This document shows, piece after piece, positions 1 through 8,847 of a stretch of 35,316 bases of DNA. Both the position numbers and the translations under genes were made by a program. Where the stretch lies: NCBI GenBank assembly GCA_035500455.1, contig DATJXG010000310.1, positions 1 through 35,316 on the forward strand. Reading direction: 5' to 3'. The stretch is from DATJXG01 sp035500455. Its GTDB lineage: Bacteria; Acidobacteriota; Terriglobia; Terriglobales; Acidobacteriaceae. The notes beneath the pieces were generated by a model. It saw only the letters and a program-made list of their open reading frames with translations. It was not told the origin of the DNA and did not search any database. The number at the start of each line of letters is the position of its first letter. Position 1 is the stretch's first letter.

Positions 1-3000
1 CGAAAGCGTGGCATTACTAACTGTCAGGGTGTAGTTCTGGTTCGCGGTCACGGTGAGTGAAAGGTTCTGCGTGCGTGGGGGCCCGCCAGGCGTCATACCC
101 ACGATGACAACATCCGGAAAAACGCCAGTGGGAACGGCGGACGTGGAGGTTATCGTCAGGGTGATTTTGGCGGCATTCGCCGAGGTCGGACTTACCACAC
201 TCGAGGGTGAGAAGTCGCACGCCGCTCCTGTGGGCAATCCGGTGCATGATAATCCGACCATTCCGCTGAAAGTTCCCGCCGCGGTCACATCAAACTTGAT
301 CGCCGCAGTCGGTCCCCCGCGGTTGAGCGTGGGGTTGGTGAGAGAAGGCGTGGTCACATTGAAATCGACCACATGCAGTGTCAGAGGGGTCGTGCGCTGC
401 AAAGGCGCTTGCATGCCCGGGCCTGTCGCCACCAGGTTGAAGGAATAATCGCCCACCGGACCACTCGCGCTCACGGTGAAAGCTGTGCCCAGATTTCCCG
501 GCACAAGGCTGGCCGGCGATGAACAGGACGCCGCAGGGCCTTTGCTCACTTGCGTGCAGGAGAGCGCTACAGAGCTGTTGTACCCATTCACCGCGGTCAG
601 CGCGGCGGCGAAGCTCGCAGTCTGCCCCACGAATGCCGTCTGCTCAGCATCAGAGACATTCAGCACGAACGCCGGATTCACGCTTAGCACGTACTGCCAG
701 ACCCCGCGGCCATAAGTAGCAGCCCGCAACACTTTGACCACGCCATCATTGAACAGGCTGAGCGCGGTCACGGGGACGTTCGGCAAATATCCGCTCTGCC
801 CGCCGTTGGGCACCGGCGCGGCCCCCACCTCGGTCCAGACTGGATCGTCGGTGGTATAGGGATCAGTACTTCGCGCGAACACACCCACATCGGTGCCAGC
901 GTAGAGGGTCCCAGGCAAGCCGTTTTCACCGGGGTCCACTGCAATGGCGTTCACCGGCGCATCCGGCAGAGTTGCGGTCGCCGAGGCAAGGTCGGCGGTC
1001 ATGTCGATCCAGCCGGCGCCGCCGCTGGTTGTCTTCCATATCCGGCTCGGCCCGAAGCCCATGATTGCCGCATACGCCACCTGGCCCATTCCGGGCTGCA
1101 CGCTTTGGTCGGTGTCATCCACGACAATTGCTGAGATCGGAAATTGCTGCGGGTTGATATTGTTCGTCCCCAGGCCGGTGCGGTCGATCCAAGGGCCACC
1201 CGCGTTCTGCGGATCGCTCACCCACACGTGCCCACCCGAGGGATGTGTAGTGACCAGCGGTCCCCACCCGTTGGTTCCGGCATAAATTACGCTGGAGCCG
1301 CCGCCAGAGTCCAGCGGGCCACCCGCCGCCAGTGTGCGTACCAGATTGATTTCGTCTCCCCTGCAGATGGTGTCAGTGCTGTTAGTGTCGAAATCCTGGC
1401 TCAATGCGGCGAAGCCGGTGCCGTCGGTGCGCCCCCGCCAAACCCGGCAGGTTCCAACGATCAGGTCACTCGCACCGTGGGTAGCCAGGACCGCAGGATC
1501 GATCATGAACGGCGTGTCCACCGATCCGGCATCACCTCCCAGCGTGGCGCTGGAGGCTACCAGCCCGCTGATAAAGTCCTCGGCGCTGCATTGCGCCCCG
1601 TTCTCGCAGCGCCGGATGTTCACTCCGCCCGCAGACGTAAACCATTCATCGCTGTGATTGGGACTGGGATTGATCTGAACAAAGCCCCCGCCCCCAACGT
1701 TGACATTGTTGGCCCATCGGCCGCCGCTCAGGGCCGCCGCAGTGGCAGGAAAGCCGTTGTCCTGCGCCCCTCCCAGAAGAGTGTCGAGGTTGTTCGGGTC
1801 CTGTGCCAGAGAAATCATCTGCGTCATCGACCCCAGCGTCTGGTTCAGGTTGTCGAAGCCGTTCGAGGAGCCGCAGTCTCCGCTGGTCAGCCGGCTGTAG
1901 CCATCCAGCGTGCGGTAGATGCCGCCATCGTTGGCAAAGTACATCACCACCTGCGCGTTGCCGTTCACCGGGAGAAAATCCATGGCATGCTGGCTGGGGT
2001 GAACGTGGGCAGGCGCGCCAAGGTCGGGCCCGCAGCCATAGACGTGAGTCAGGTTCAAGAAGCCAAGGCCCGACGTCTCGCTGCCATCGCAGGCCGACGG
2101 CGCCGCCGGCAATCCCGTGATCTCGCACTTGTACAGGTTCACCGCTCCGGCATACAGGTCGGTGTTGCCGGTTCCGTTTGGAACCGCGGCCAGCGCCAGG
2201 TTGTAAGAGCCGTCCTGTGTGTCGCAGCCGCCGGGAAGGTCGCCGCAGGAATCGATGAGTGTAGTCGACACCTGCGCCGGCCAGGACTGTCCGCCATCCG
2301 TGCTCAGCCAGATTCCCTCGTCTGTGTTGAACGCATCCACGAACCAGGCATACATTTCGTTGCGGCCGGGCACGACGGCGAGTTCTCCGCGATAGAGTGG
2401 ACAGGTCGTCTCAGCCGGAACTGCCGGGCACGCCGTTGTACTCAACAGCAACCCTCCAGGCTGACTCGTGAGGCGGGCCCAGTTGATGCCATCAGAGGAG
2501 GAATAAACGCCGTGCGCGCGCAGCACAGCAAAAAATCTTTGGACTGCCCGGTTGTAAACCACCGACGTGGCCGATCCGGGAGCGGCTGCAGCCCCGCCGT
2601 CGCTGACGTTAGCATAACTCCAATGCAGGCCCGCATCCGTGGAGTAGTACAGCCCGAGATCTGCAGTGGGAGAATTGGTTGCATTCTCAATTTCGCCCAG
2701 CGACGCCCCCGCGGCCGCCGCAACCACCAGATTCGTGTTATCGGCGCTGAAGGCGATCTGGCTGAAGCCGATCCCAAGGAAGGAGTGGGTGCCGCTGCTG
2801 TCCTGGGTGATCGTGGTCCACGCCCACGTGCCCTTCGCTGGATTGGCTATTCCGCGCAGAATGCCCTGACCGTAGTAGGAATCCGCCGAGCTGTTAGTTT
2901 CGCCGGTTCCCACCACCAGCAGGCTGTTGGCGGCGTTGCCCGAACCCGGCGCCTGCGGCTGGATCGCAATCGCTCCCACGGCCAGGCTGGGCTGATCATC

Positions 3001-3669
3001 GATCAGCGGAGTCCAGCGCACGTTGCCCGGGTCGGGGCTGAGCGAGCCGGCATTGGTGGACCGCCACAGCCCGCCATTGGCGCCGCCGGCAAGAACCGTG
3101 TTGCCGCTGGTATCGGCAGGATCGATCGCCACCGCCGTAGCTCGGCCCGAAACAGGGCCGTAAAGTTGGAATCCTGCGCTGCTGGCGTTGGAAGGGAAGG
3201 GAGCCGGCCCCAGCGGAGACCATCCGCTGCCGGAGGAAAGAGGCACGCCGCCGGCGCTCGTCGCCCCCGCCTCCGTCCTTGGGCTCCGCGCTCTTGCCAG
3301 GCCGGCAGCGCGCAGCCGCATCTTCTCCTGGAAAGCGTGACGCAGCAGAGCTGCCGAATGCTGGCCAGGAAGCGCGCGTGCTTGCAGGAACCAGCGCTCC
3401 CGTTGCTCGCGCTGCGTGCAGCCCCGTAAGGATGAGGAAATTCCTGCCTCTTCCGAGCCTCCATCACTGGAACTGGTCTCATCAAGGGTTCCTGAGAAGG
3501 GCACGACTTCAGTCGTGCCGCCAGAGTCGCAAAATCGCCGAGTTTCAGCCCCTGGGGTCTGAGCTGTATTCCCCGGCCCCAGCCGCGGAGCCGCCCTCTG
3601 CCCATAAGCAATGCACGACGCCATCAGCAAGGCGACGCAAACACCATGAGCGCGGAGGAATCGCTGCAT
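1..3669 (-). CDS. Secreted BNR/sortilin-like beta-propeller protein with C-terminal Ig-like repeats (3' end cut by window)
   Basis: The frame is open for 1223 codons from the ATG at 3669 to the window edge, so the C terminus is missing. Residues 1-25 form a signal peptide (MQRFLR, hydrophobic VCVALLMASCIA, then YGQ), so the protein is secreted or surface-exposed. Residues about 84-121 are a charged helical stretch rich in Gln, Arg and Glu. Residues about 145-985 carry repeated WSPLGP, AVAIDP, LYYSTDAGLHW and IWLSTDGGQSW segments. The STDGG/STDAG units are Asp-box (BNR) motifs of sialidase- or sortilin-type propellers. From about 990 to the end are Ig-like repeats (SFAAALTAVNGYNSSVALSC; VGLSCTGLPTGAACDFSPSS) of the kind that follow propellers in large acidobacterial exported proteins. 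Ligand or substrate is unknown. No strong Shine-Dalgarno precedes the ATG. A palindromic repeat lies in the N-terminal coding part. Antisense ORFs here, including one of 761 codons, are Arg/Ala/Val-rich shadows. Confidence 0.85.
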   Translation of the reverse strand, partial: MQRFLRAHGVCVALLMASCIAYGQRAAPRLGPGNTAQTPGAETRRFCDSGGTTEVVPFSGTLDETSSSDGGSEEAGISSSLRGCTQREQRERWFLQARALPGQHSAALLRHAFQEKMRLRAAGLARARSPRTEAGATSAGGVPLSSGSGWSPLGPAPFPSNASSAGFQLYGPVSGRATAVAIDPADTSGNTVLAGGANGGLWRSTNAGSLSPDPGNVRWTPLIDDQPSLAVGAIAIQPQAPGSGNAANSLLVVGTGETNSSADSYYGQGILRGIANPAKGTWAWTTITQDSSGTHSFLGIGFSQIAFSADNTNLVVAAAAGASLGEIENATNSPTADLGLYYSTDAGLHWSYANVSDGGAAAAPGSATSVVYNRAVQRFFAVLRAHGVYSSSDGINWARLTSQPGGLLLSTTACPAVPAETTCPLYRGELAVVPGRNEMYAWFVDAFNTDEGIWLSTDGGQSWPAQVSTTLIDSCGDLPGGCDTQDGSYNLALAAVPNGTGNTDLYAGAVNLYKCEITGLPAAPSACDGSETSGLGFLNLTHVYGCGPDLGAPAHVHPSQHAMDFLPVNGNAQVVMYFANDGGIYRTLDGYSRLTSGDCGSSNGFDNLNQTLGSMTQMISLAQDPNNLDTLLGGAQDNGFPATAAALSGGRWANNVNVGGGGFVQINPSPNHSDEWFTSAGGVNIRRCENGAQCSAEDFISGLVASSATLGGDAGSVDTPFMIDPAVLATHGASDLIVGTCRVWRGRTDGTGFAALSQDFDTNSTDTICRGDEINLVRTLAAGGPLDSGGGSSVIYAGTNGWGPLVTTHPSGGHVWVSDPQNAGGPWIDRTGLGTNNINPQQFPISAIVVDDTDQSVQPGMGQVAYAAIMGFGPSRIWKTTSGGAGWIDMTADLASATATLPDAPVNAIAVDPGENGLPGTLYAGTDVGVFARSTDPYTTDDPVWTEVGAAPVPNGGQSGYLPNVPVTALSLFNDGVVKVLRAATYGRGVWQYVLSVNPAFVLNVSDAEQTAFVGQTASFAAALTAVNGYNSSVALSCTQVSKGPAASCSSPASLVPGNLGTAFTVSASGPVGDYSFNLVATGPGMQAPLQRTTPLTLHVVDFNVTTPSLTNPTLNRGGPTAAIKFDVTAAGTFSGMVGLSCTGLPTGAACDFSPSSVVSPTSANAAKITLTITSTSAVPTGVFPDVVIVGMTPGGPPRTQNLSLTVTANQNYTLTVSNATLS
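3500..3519. repeat. Dispersed palindromic repeat inside a coding region
   Basis: Two perfect 9-bp arms, GGCACGACT and AGTCGTGCC, are separated by TC. The flank GAGAAGG on the left matches a dispersed element I recall as intergenic in acidobacterial genomes. Here it is read through in frame within the N-terminal linker of the propeller protein and encodes GGTTEVVP. Confidence 0.6.
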
Positions 3670-4072
3670 AGAGGTTTTGCGGGTGTCCCAGCGGGCCGTC
3701 CTCTATCTACGTTCCGTTTTTCTAATTTCTATGAGGGCGAAACTTCGCCAATACGACGGTGCCTGGGAAACACGCCACGAAAGCTTTATCACGAGTCTTC
3801 CGTGATCGGGACGCCGCCCTTCGAATTTCCTTCAGTTTCGTTTCCAAATCGGGAATCGTGGGTTGAGGAGGGGGAACTTTTGTTTACCCCTCGAAAGCGG
3901 ACGCGAGCATTCGCACCTGGCGAAACCTGACGATGGCGCTGAGCGAACCTCTTTTGTGCGAAAACCAGTTGCCAGTTCTCAGATTTCAGTTCCCAGCGCG
4001 CCCCGCCTCTCGGGCGGAACGATGGGGTCGGAAACCATGGGTTAGAATCAGTCGAGCCTCAGGAGAGTTTCT
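3670..4072. other. Divergent intergenic region, no gene
   Basis: This 403-bp stretch separates the minus-strand propeller gene from the plus-strand hydrolase gene. No convincing protein is encoded. At 3966-3998 there is a run of CCAGTT/CAGTTCCC-like tandem motifs. A -10-like TAGAAT lies at 4043-4048, 24 bp before the hydrolase ATG, but I see no matching -35. AGGAG at 4061-4065 is the ribosome binding site of the downstream gene. Confidence 0.5.
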
Positions 4073-5101
4073 ATGTCTCGGTTGTCCCAAGCTCTTTGGC
4101 TGTCCGTCTGCTTGTTCGCGGCGTCCGCGGTTTTCGCCAAGAGCGCTCCCAAACCGCTGCAGATTTACTTCATCGACGTGGAAGGCGGCCAGTCAACCCT
4201 GTTTGTAACTCCCGCCCGCCAGTCCCTCCTGATCGACACCGGCTGGCCGGATTTCAATGGCCGCGACGCCGATCGCATCGTGAAAGCAGCCAAAGAGGCC
4301 CGCCTTAAGCAGATCGACTACGTCCTCATCACCCACTACCACCGCGACCACGTGGGCGGCGCACCGCAACTCGCCGAGCGCTTCAAGATCGGGACCTACG
4401 TGGACCACGGGCCCAACCTCGAAGATTCCGACGTCACCCGCGAAGATTACGCCGCCTACAAGAAGCTGCTGCCCAAGGCCAAGCACCTGGTGCTGCGTCC
4501 CGGCAGCGGGCTTCCTCTCAAAGGTGTCACCTTGGAAGCTCTCACCGGCGCGGGCGATCACATCCCGGGGCCCCTGCCGGGCGCGGGAACCGCCAATCCG
4601 CTCTGCGAATCCGAGCCTGAGCCGCCCACCGACACTTCCGAAAATGGCCGCTCGCTGGGAGTGCTCATAACCTTCGGCAAGCTGCGCATTATCGACCTCG
4701 GCGACCTCACCAAGAAGAAAGAACTGGAACTCATGTGCCCCAACAATATGGTCGGAACCGCCGACCTGCTCGTTGTCTCCCACCACGGATTCGACCAGTC
4801 CAGCAGCAAGGCCCTGGTCTGGGCGCTGCAACCCCGAGTCGCCATTATGGACAACGGCGCCCACAAAGGCGGCAGCCCGGACGCCTGGCAGACAGTCCAC
4901 GACTCACCCGGCCTCCAGGGCCTGTGGCAATTGCACTACGCCGTGGATGGCGGCAAGGAGCACAACGTAGCCGACGACATGATCGCCAACGTTGACGGAA
5001 AGGAGGACGGCAACTTTATCAAAGTAACCGCCCTGCCCGATGGCACAATAACGGTGCTCAATTCACGAAATAACTTCGAGAAGTTTTATAAGAACAAGTA
5101 G
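4073..5101 (+). CDS. Secreted ComEC-like metallo-beta-lactamase-fold hydrolase
   Basis: The protein has 342 residues. Residues 1-22 (MSRLSQALWLSVCLFAASAVFA) are a signal peptide, so it acts outside the cytoplasm. The metal-binding motif THYHRDHVGG gives His88, His90, Asp92 and His93. Asp211 in IDLGDL and His237-His238 in VVSHHGF fit the later metal ligands. The opening IYFIDVEGGQSTLFV and the SHHG segment resemble the hydrolase domain of the ComEC/Rec2 group, here as a free exported domain without a competence channel. The substrate cannot be read from sequence; a phosphodiester or nucleic acid is a family-based guess. AGGAG lies 7 nt before the ATG, supporting this start. It appears to be transcribed alone: opposite to its left neighbour and 267 bp before the next gene. 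Confidence 0.85.
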   Translation: MSRLSQALWLSVCLFAASAVFAKSAPKPLQIYFIDVEGGQSTLFVTPARQSLLIDTGWPDFNGRDADRIVKAAKEARLKQIDYVLITHYHRDHVGGAPQLAERFKIGTYVDHGPNLEDSDVTREDYAAYKKLLPKAKHLVLRPGSGLPLKGVTLEALTGAGDHIPGPLPGAGTANPLCESEPEPPTDTSENGRSLGVLITFGKLRIIDLGDLTKKKELELMCPNNMVGTADLLVVSHHGFDQSSSKALVWALQPRVAIMDNGAHKGGSPDAWQTVHDSPGLQGLWQLHYAVDGGKEHNVADDMIANVDGKEDGNFIKVTALPDGTITVLNSRNNFEKFYKNK

Positions 5102-5306
5102 ACCGGTGTGGCGGCGTGGCTTGCCCCGCCCCCGAGCTAATCGAGGGAGAGACCACGAACCGTGAACCGGGAAATCAGGAGCGTAAGCCGCAAAATGATT
5201 TCCTCGATTCGCCTCGCCTCCGGCGACGCCAGCCCAAATGGGAGGGGCTGAACACTCCTTATGATTAGCCGGGTAACTCCCGCTTCGCCCTTTTGCCACA
5301 ATTAGA

Positions 5307-5312
5307 TACAAT
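5307..5312 (+). promoter_or_regulatory. Possible -10 element before the lipid cluster
   Basis: TACAAT matches five of six bases of the sigma70 -10 consensus, 56 bp before the first gene of the cluster. The -35 position 17 bp upstream (TTCGCC) is a weak match. The rest of the 5102-5368 gap shows nothing else that I recognise. Confidence 0.3.
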
Positions 5313-5368
5313 GAGTTGCTCCGTCCGGCCCCCCAGCCCGTTGCCGGGGAACGGACAGCTCTGGACGA

Positions 5369-7723
5369 TTGAATTTGCAACCCTCTGACCACAATTCATC
5401 CACCAGCCCCTTCGTTTATTGGCGCGTGGAAGGCAGTCTGCTGGAACTGACCACGGTCCGGCCCATCGCCTTCTTTACCTGGAACGCGCAGACTTTCTCC
5501 GAACGCTGGCTGCGCCGCAGTCTGGCGCTTCTCATCGCGGTTCTGCGGCCGTTCCTTTATGCGTTGCATCGCGCCTTCGCCACCCGTGTGGCGCATACCG
5601 TGTTGCGCGGCATCAGCCGCGACCGCCTCGATCTGCTGGGCGAAGAATATTTCAAGTACAAACTGCAGCCCTACCTGCGCCCCGAGGGCGTGCAGCGGGT
5701 TAAGGCCCTCGTAGGGGCCGGCGCAAACGTTGTTCTGGTAAGCCAGGGACTGGATCACGTCATGCGCCCGCTGGCCCAGCATCTGGGGGTGAAGTGGATT
5801 ATCGCCAACCGCCTCGAGTTTCGCGACGGCGTTGCCACCGGCCGGCTGTTGGAACCAGTGATTCGCTCCCGCGGCTTGTTTGCCTGGATCATTCGCGCCG
5901 GCCCGGACGGCCGACGCGAAGCCTCCCGGCTGGTACGTGACCTTGGCTTCCGCAGGCGTGAGGTGCTCGAGGCCGCCGTGATTCCGGCAGTCCGCGAAGT
6001 ATCCCTTCCCGAGCGCCCCATAATCCACTTCGCCGGGCGCCGCGCCCCGGCCCCGCTGTCGGTCCGCAAGGCTCTGGTGGGCAAGCACATCATGCTGGTC
6101 GGCGTTACCGGCTTTATCGGCAAGGTCTGGCTGGCGAATACCCTGATGGATATTCCCGAAGTCGGCCGCATCTATCTCCTGGTTCGCCGCCAGAAGTCGA
6201 ACCCGGCGCTGCGGCGCTTTGAGAAGCTGGTCGAGGAATCGCCGGTCTTCGATCCGCTTTACGAACGCCACGGAAGCCGCCTGCCGCACTTCCTGAGCGA
6301 GCGCATCGAGGTGGTGGAAGGCGACGTCAGCCAACCCAATCTCGGCCTGGGCCTGGAGGCTTTCGAGTCCTTGCGGCGCAAGCTGGATCTGGTGATCAAC
6401 AGCTCCGGCCTGACCGACTTCAACCCCGATCTGCGCGACGCCCTTAGCACCAACGTGGACGCAGCCGTGCGCGTGGTGGAATTTGTCCGGCAGTGCGATC
6501 ACGCTGGCCTGTTGCATCTTTCCACCTGCTATGTAGCCGGCTCCCGCGACGGCCGCGTTGACGAAAAACCGCGCCCCAACTACAACCCCAAGGGCGTGGC
6601 TGACTTCGAAGCCGAAAAGGAGTGGCGCGCTCTCCACCAGTTGGTGAAAGACGCCGAGCAGAAGGCGGAGAGCCCGGAAGTGACCGCCGAGTTCACCCAG
6701 CAGGCCCTCGCCAAAGAACACGCCGCCCGGGACCTGCGCGGCACCGCTCTGGAAAATCAGGTGCGCAAGAACCGCATTCGCTGGCTGAAGAACTACCTCA
6801 CCGAAGCCGGCACAAAACGAGCCGCCGCACTCGGCTGGCCCAACACCTATACCCTGAGCAAGGGCCTGGCGGAATCGCTGATCTACAAGTTTGGCGCCGG
6901 GCTACCCATTGCAGTGGTGCGCCCGGCCATCGTGGAAACCTCGATCGAGAAGCCTTTCCGCGGCTGGAATGAAGGCATCAACACCTCAGCGTCGCTGTCG
7001 TACCTGTTGGGAACCTACTTCCGCCAGCTTCCCACCAACGAGCGCAAGCGCCTGGACATCATTCCAGTGGATTCCGTCTGCCGCGGCATGACCCTGATCG
7101 CCGCCGCCATCGTCGAGCGCCGCAACGAACCGCTGTATCAGCTCGCGACCTCGGTGACCAACCCCTGCGATATGGGCCGCTGCATCGAGTTGACCTCGCT
7201 TGCCCACCGCAAGCACTACCGTGCGCAGGAGGGCCTGGAATACTGGTTGCGCCTGCGCTTCGACGCCATTCCGGTCTCGAAAGGGCGCTACCAGCGCATG
7301 TCCGCGCCGGCGCAGAAGGCGATCGTGAAGTCGATTCAGCGCATCATGGCGCCGCTTCCGCTGAAGCGAACGCCCCTGGCTCGCACCGAGCGCAGCCTGG
7401 AAAGGGTGGAGAAGCTGGTTGCCTTGTTCGAGCCCTTCATCCTCTATAACGAGCAGGACTTCGTTGCCGACAACGTGGAGAAACTCTCCTATGCCCTGGT
7501 GCCCGGCGAGCAAGCCACTTTCGGCTTTCACACCCGTGCCCTCGACTGGTGGGAGTACTGGATCAATATCCACATCCCGGCCCTGCGCAAGTGGACCTAT
7601 CCGCTGATCGAAGGCCGGCCGCTGGAAGCGCGCCCCGCCCGCGAATTTCAAATGGCGCCCGGCACGACCAATGGCGAGACGGTGCCCACCGGCACCAACG
7701 GAGCAACGTGGCGATATTCCTGA
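5369..7723 (+). CDS. Fatty acyl-CoA/ACP reductase-like protein: degenerate HAD domain fused to NAD-binding reductase domain
   Basis: The protein has 784 residues. Residues about 15-205 look like a HAD phosphatase fold, but the usual DxDGT motif reads RVEGS (Arg19, Glu21), so the catalytic aspartates are missing. Residues about 235-600 form an NAD(P)-binding extended SDR domain of the thioester-reductase/male-sterility type. It has GVTGFIG at 245-251, the strand LLHLSTCYVAG, and the catalytic pair Tyr494/Lys498 in YTLSK. A charged helical insertion spans about 410-485. The C-terminal 180 residues fit an alcohol-forming reductase tail. Known relatives reduce acyl-CoA or acyl-ACP thioesters to aldehydes or alcohols; that role is inferred here. 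Start is TTG with only a weak GGA upstream; TTG at 5375 is possible. The end overlaps the next gene by 16 bp, implying coupled translation. Confidence 0.8.
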   Translation: MNLQPSDHNSSTSPFVYWRVEGSLLELTTVRPIAFFTWNAQTFSERWLRRSLALLIAVLRPFLYALHRAFATRVAHTVLRGISRDRLDLLGEEYFKYKLQPYLRPEGVQRVKALVGAGANVVLVSQGLDHVMRPLAQHLGVKWIIANRLEFRDGVATGRLLEPVIRSRGLFAWIIRAGPDGRREASRLVRDLGFRRREVLEAAVIPAVREVSLPERPIIHFAGRRAPAPLSVRKALVGKHIMLVGVTGFIGKVWLANTLMDIPEVGRIYLLVRRQKSNPALRRFEKLVEESPVFDPLYERHGSRLPHFLSERIEVVEGDVSQPNLGLGLEAFESLRRKLDLVINSSGLTDFNPDLRDALSTNVDAAVRVVEFVRQCDHAGLLHLSTCYVAGSRDGRVDEKPRPNYNPKGVADFEAEKEWRALHQLVKDAEQKAESPEVTAEFTQQALAKEHAARDLRGTALENQVRKNRIRWLKNYLTEAGTKRAAALGWPNTYTLSKGLAESLIYKFGAGLPIAVVRPAIVETSIEKPFRGWNEGINTSASLSYLLGTYFRQLPTNERKRLDIIPVDSVCRGMTLIAAAIVERRNEPLYQLATSVTNPCDMGRCIELTSLAHRKHYRAQEGLEYWLRLRFDAIPVSKGRYQRMSAPAQKAIVKSIQRIMAPLPLKRTPLARTERSLERVEKLVALFEPFILYNEQDFVADNVEKLSYALVPGEQATFGFHTRALDWWEYWINIHIPALRKWTYPLIEGRPLEARPAREFQMAPGTTNGETVPTGTNGATWRYS

Positions 7724-8847
7724 CCGGTTCCACCGGATACATCGGCGCCCATGTCGCCGCCAACCTGCTGGAGAAGCATAGCGACCCGCTCAACCTGCTG
7801 GTGCGCGCCAAAGACCCGCACGAAGCGGAAACCCGGCTGTGGCAGGCGCTCCAGCTGCACCTGGACTTCCCCCGCTTCCACCATCATCTGCATTCCCGCA
7901 TTCGCATCTTCCGCGGCGATCTCACCGGCGCGCAGTTCGGCCTGCCCGAGGACGAATACCGCCGGCTGGCGGAATCCACCAGTTCCGTCATTCACTGTGC
8001 TGCCTCCCTGAACCGCAAGTCGGAAAAAAGCTGCCTGAACGTGAACCTGCGCGGAACGCTGGAGGTCATCCAGCTTGCCACTCGCGCCCGCGATCATCAT
8101 GGCCTGCGACGCTTCAGCCACGTCAGCACGGTCGCGGTTGCCGGTGTGCGCAATAACGAAGTGGTAACGGAAGATCAATCCATCGACTGGGGCCGCTCCG
8201 ACTACGATCCCTACGCCCGCACCAAGAAATTCTGCGAGCACATGATCCGCCAGCTTCTCCCCGACACGCCAAAGACCATCTTCCGCCCCAGCATCGTGCT
8301 GGGCGATAGCCGCTATCCCGAGACCACGCAGTTCGACATGGTGAAAGCCTTCGTTTTTCTGGCAGGGCTGCCGGCTCTGCCGTTTCGCCCCAACGATAAA
8401 ATTGACATCGTGAACGTGGACTTCGTCGCCGATGCCATCGCCACCCTGCACCAGAAAGAAAAGACCAACTACGACACCTACCATCTTTCCTCCGGCACTG
8501 ATTCGCAAACCTTCCGTGCCCTCACCACGGCCCTCGCCGCCTCTCAGCACAAAAGCGGCCCGTGGTTTCTGCCCAGCCTGGAGCGGCCTTTCACCGGCGG
8601 GGTGAACTGGCTCTCGCGCCGCAAGGGATCGCTGGGTTACGGCGGGTCGCTGATGAAAGTCTTTCTGCCCTACCTCGTCTGGAACACGGTCTTCGACAAT
8701 ACCCGCGCCACCAGCGAACTCGGCTACAAGCCGGTGCCGTTCTCGCAGTACAGTTATCCTCTGCTGAAGTTCAGCCGCGACACTCATTTCGCCTACAAAT
8801 ATCAGGACTGGCCTGCCGCGGCGGCGGAAGGAGGCTCGGCGGCATGA
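7708..8847 (+). CDS. NAD(P)-dependent extended SDR / thioester-reductase-like protein
   Basis: This 379-residue protein is a second NAD-binding reductase beside the first. It begins with the nucleotide-binding motif TGSTGYIG (Gly7, Gly10, Gly13), has the Ser/Thr strand RFSHVSTVAVAG near 135-145, and the catalytic YARTK with Tyr169 and Lys173. IFRPSIVLGDS is typical of the thioester reductase/male-sterility branch. It could reduce the aldehyde made by its neighbour, act on a keto group, or form a heteromer with it; sequence does not decide. GTG at 7708 is chosen because GGAG sits 4 nt before it and the Rossmann fold starts at once; a longer in-frame reading from 7549 would only overlap the previous gene. 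It overlaps the upstream gene by 16 bp and the downstream one by ATGA. Confidence 0.82.
   Translation: MAIFLTGSTGYIGAHVAANLLEKHSDPLNLLVRAKDPHEAETRLWQALQLHLDFPRFHHHLHSRIRIFRGDLTGAQFGLPEDEYRRLAESTSSVIHCAASLNRKSEKSCLNVNLRGTLEVIQLATRARDHHGLRRFSHVSTVAVAGVRNNEVVTEDQSIDWGRSDYDPYARTKKFCEHMIRQLLPDTPKTIFRPSIVLGDSRYPETTQFDMVKAFVFLAGLPALPFRPNDKIDIVNVDFVADAIATLHQKEKTNYDTYHLSSGTDSQTFRALTTALAASQHKSGPWFLPSLERPFTGGVNWLSRRKGSLGYGGSLMKVFLPYLVWNTVFDNTRATSELGYKPVPFSQYSYPLLKFSRDTHFAYKYQDWPAAAAEGGSAA

Noticed and set aside
1144..3429. 761-codon open frame on the plus strand
   Set aside because: It is antisense to the propeller gene, whose frame has a signal peptide, Asp-box repeats and Ig-like repeats. The plus-strand product is Arg/Ala/Val-rich without any domain.
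3646..3930. 94-codon ORF in the divergent gap
   Set aside because: It begins antisense to the propeller signal peptide, has no ribosome binding site and no recognisable family.
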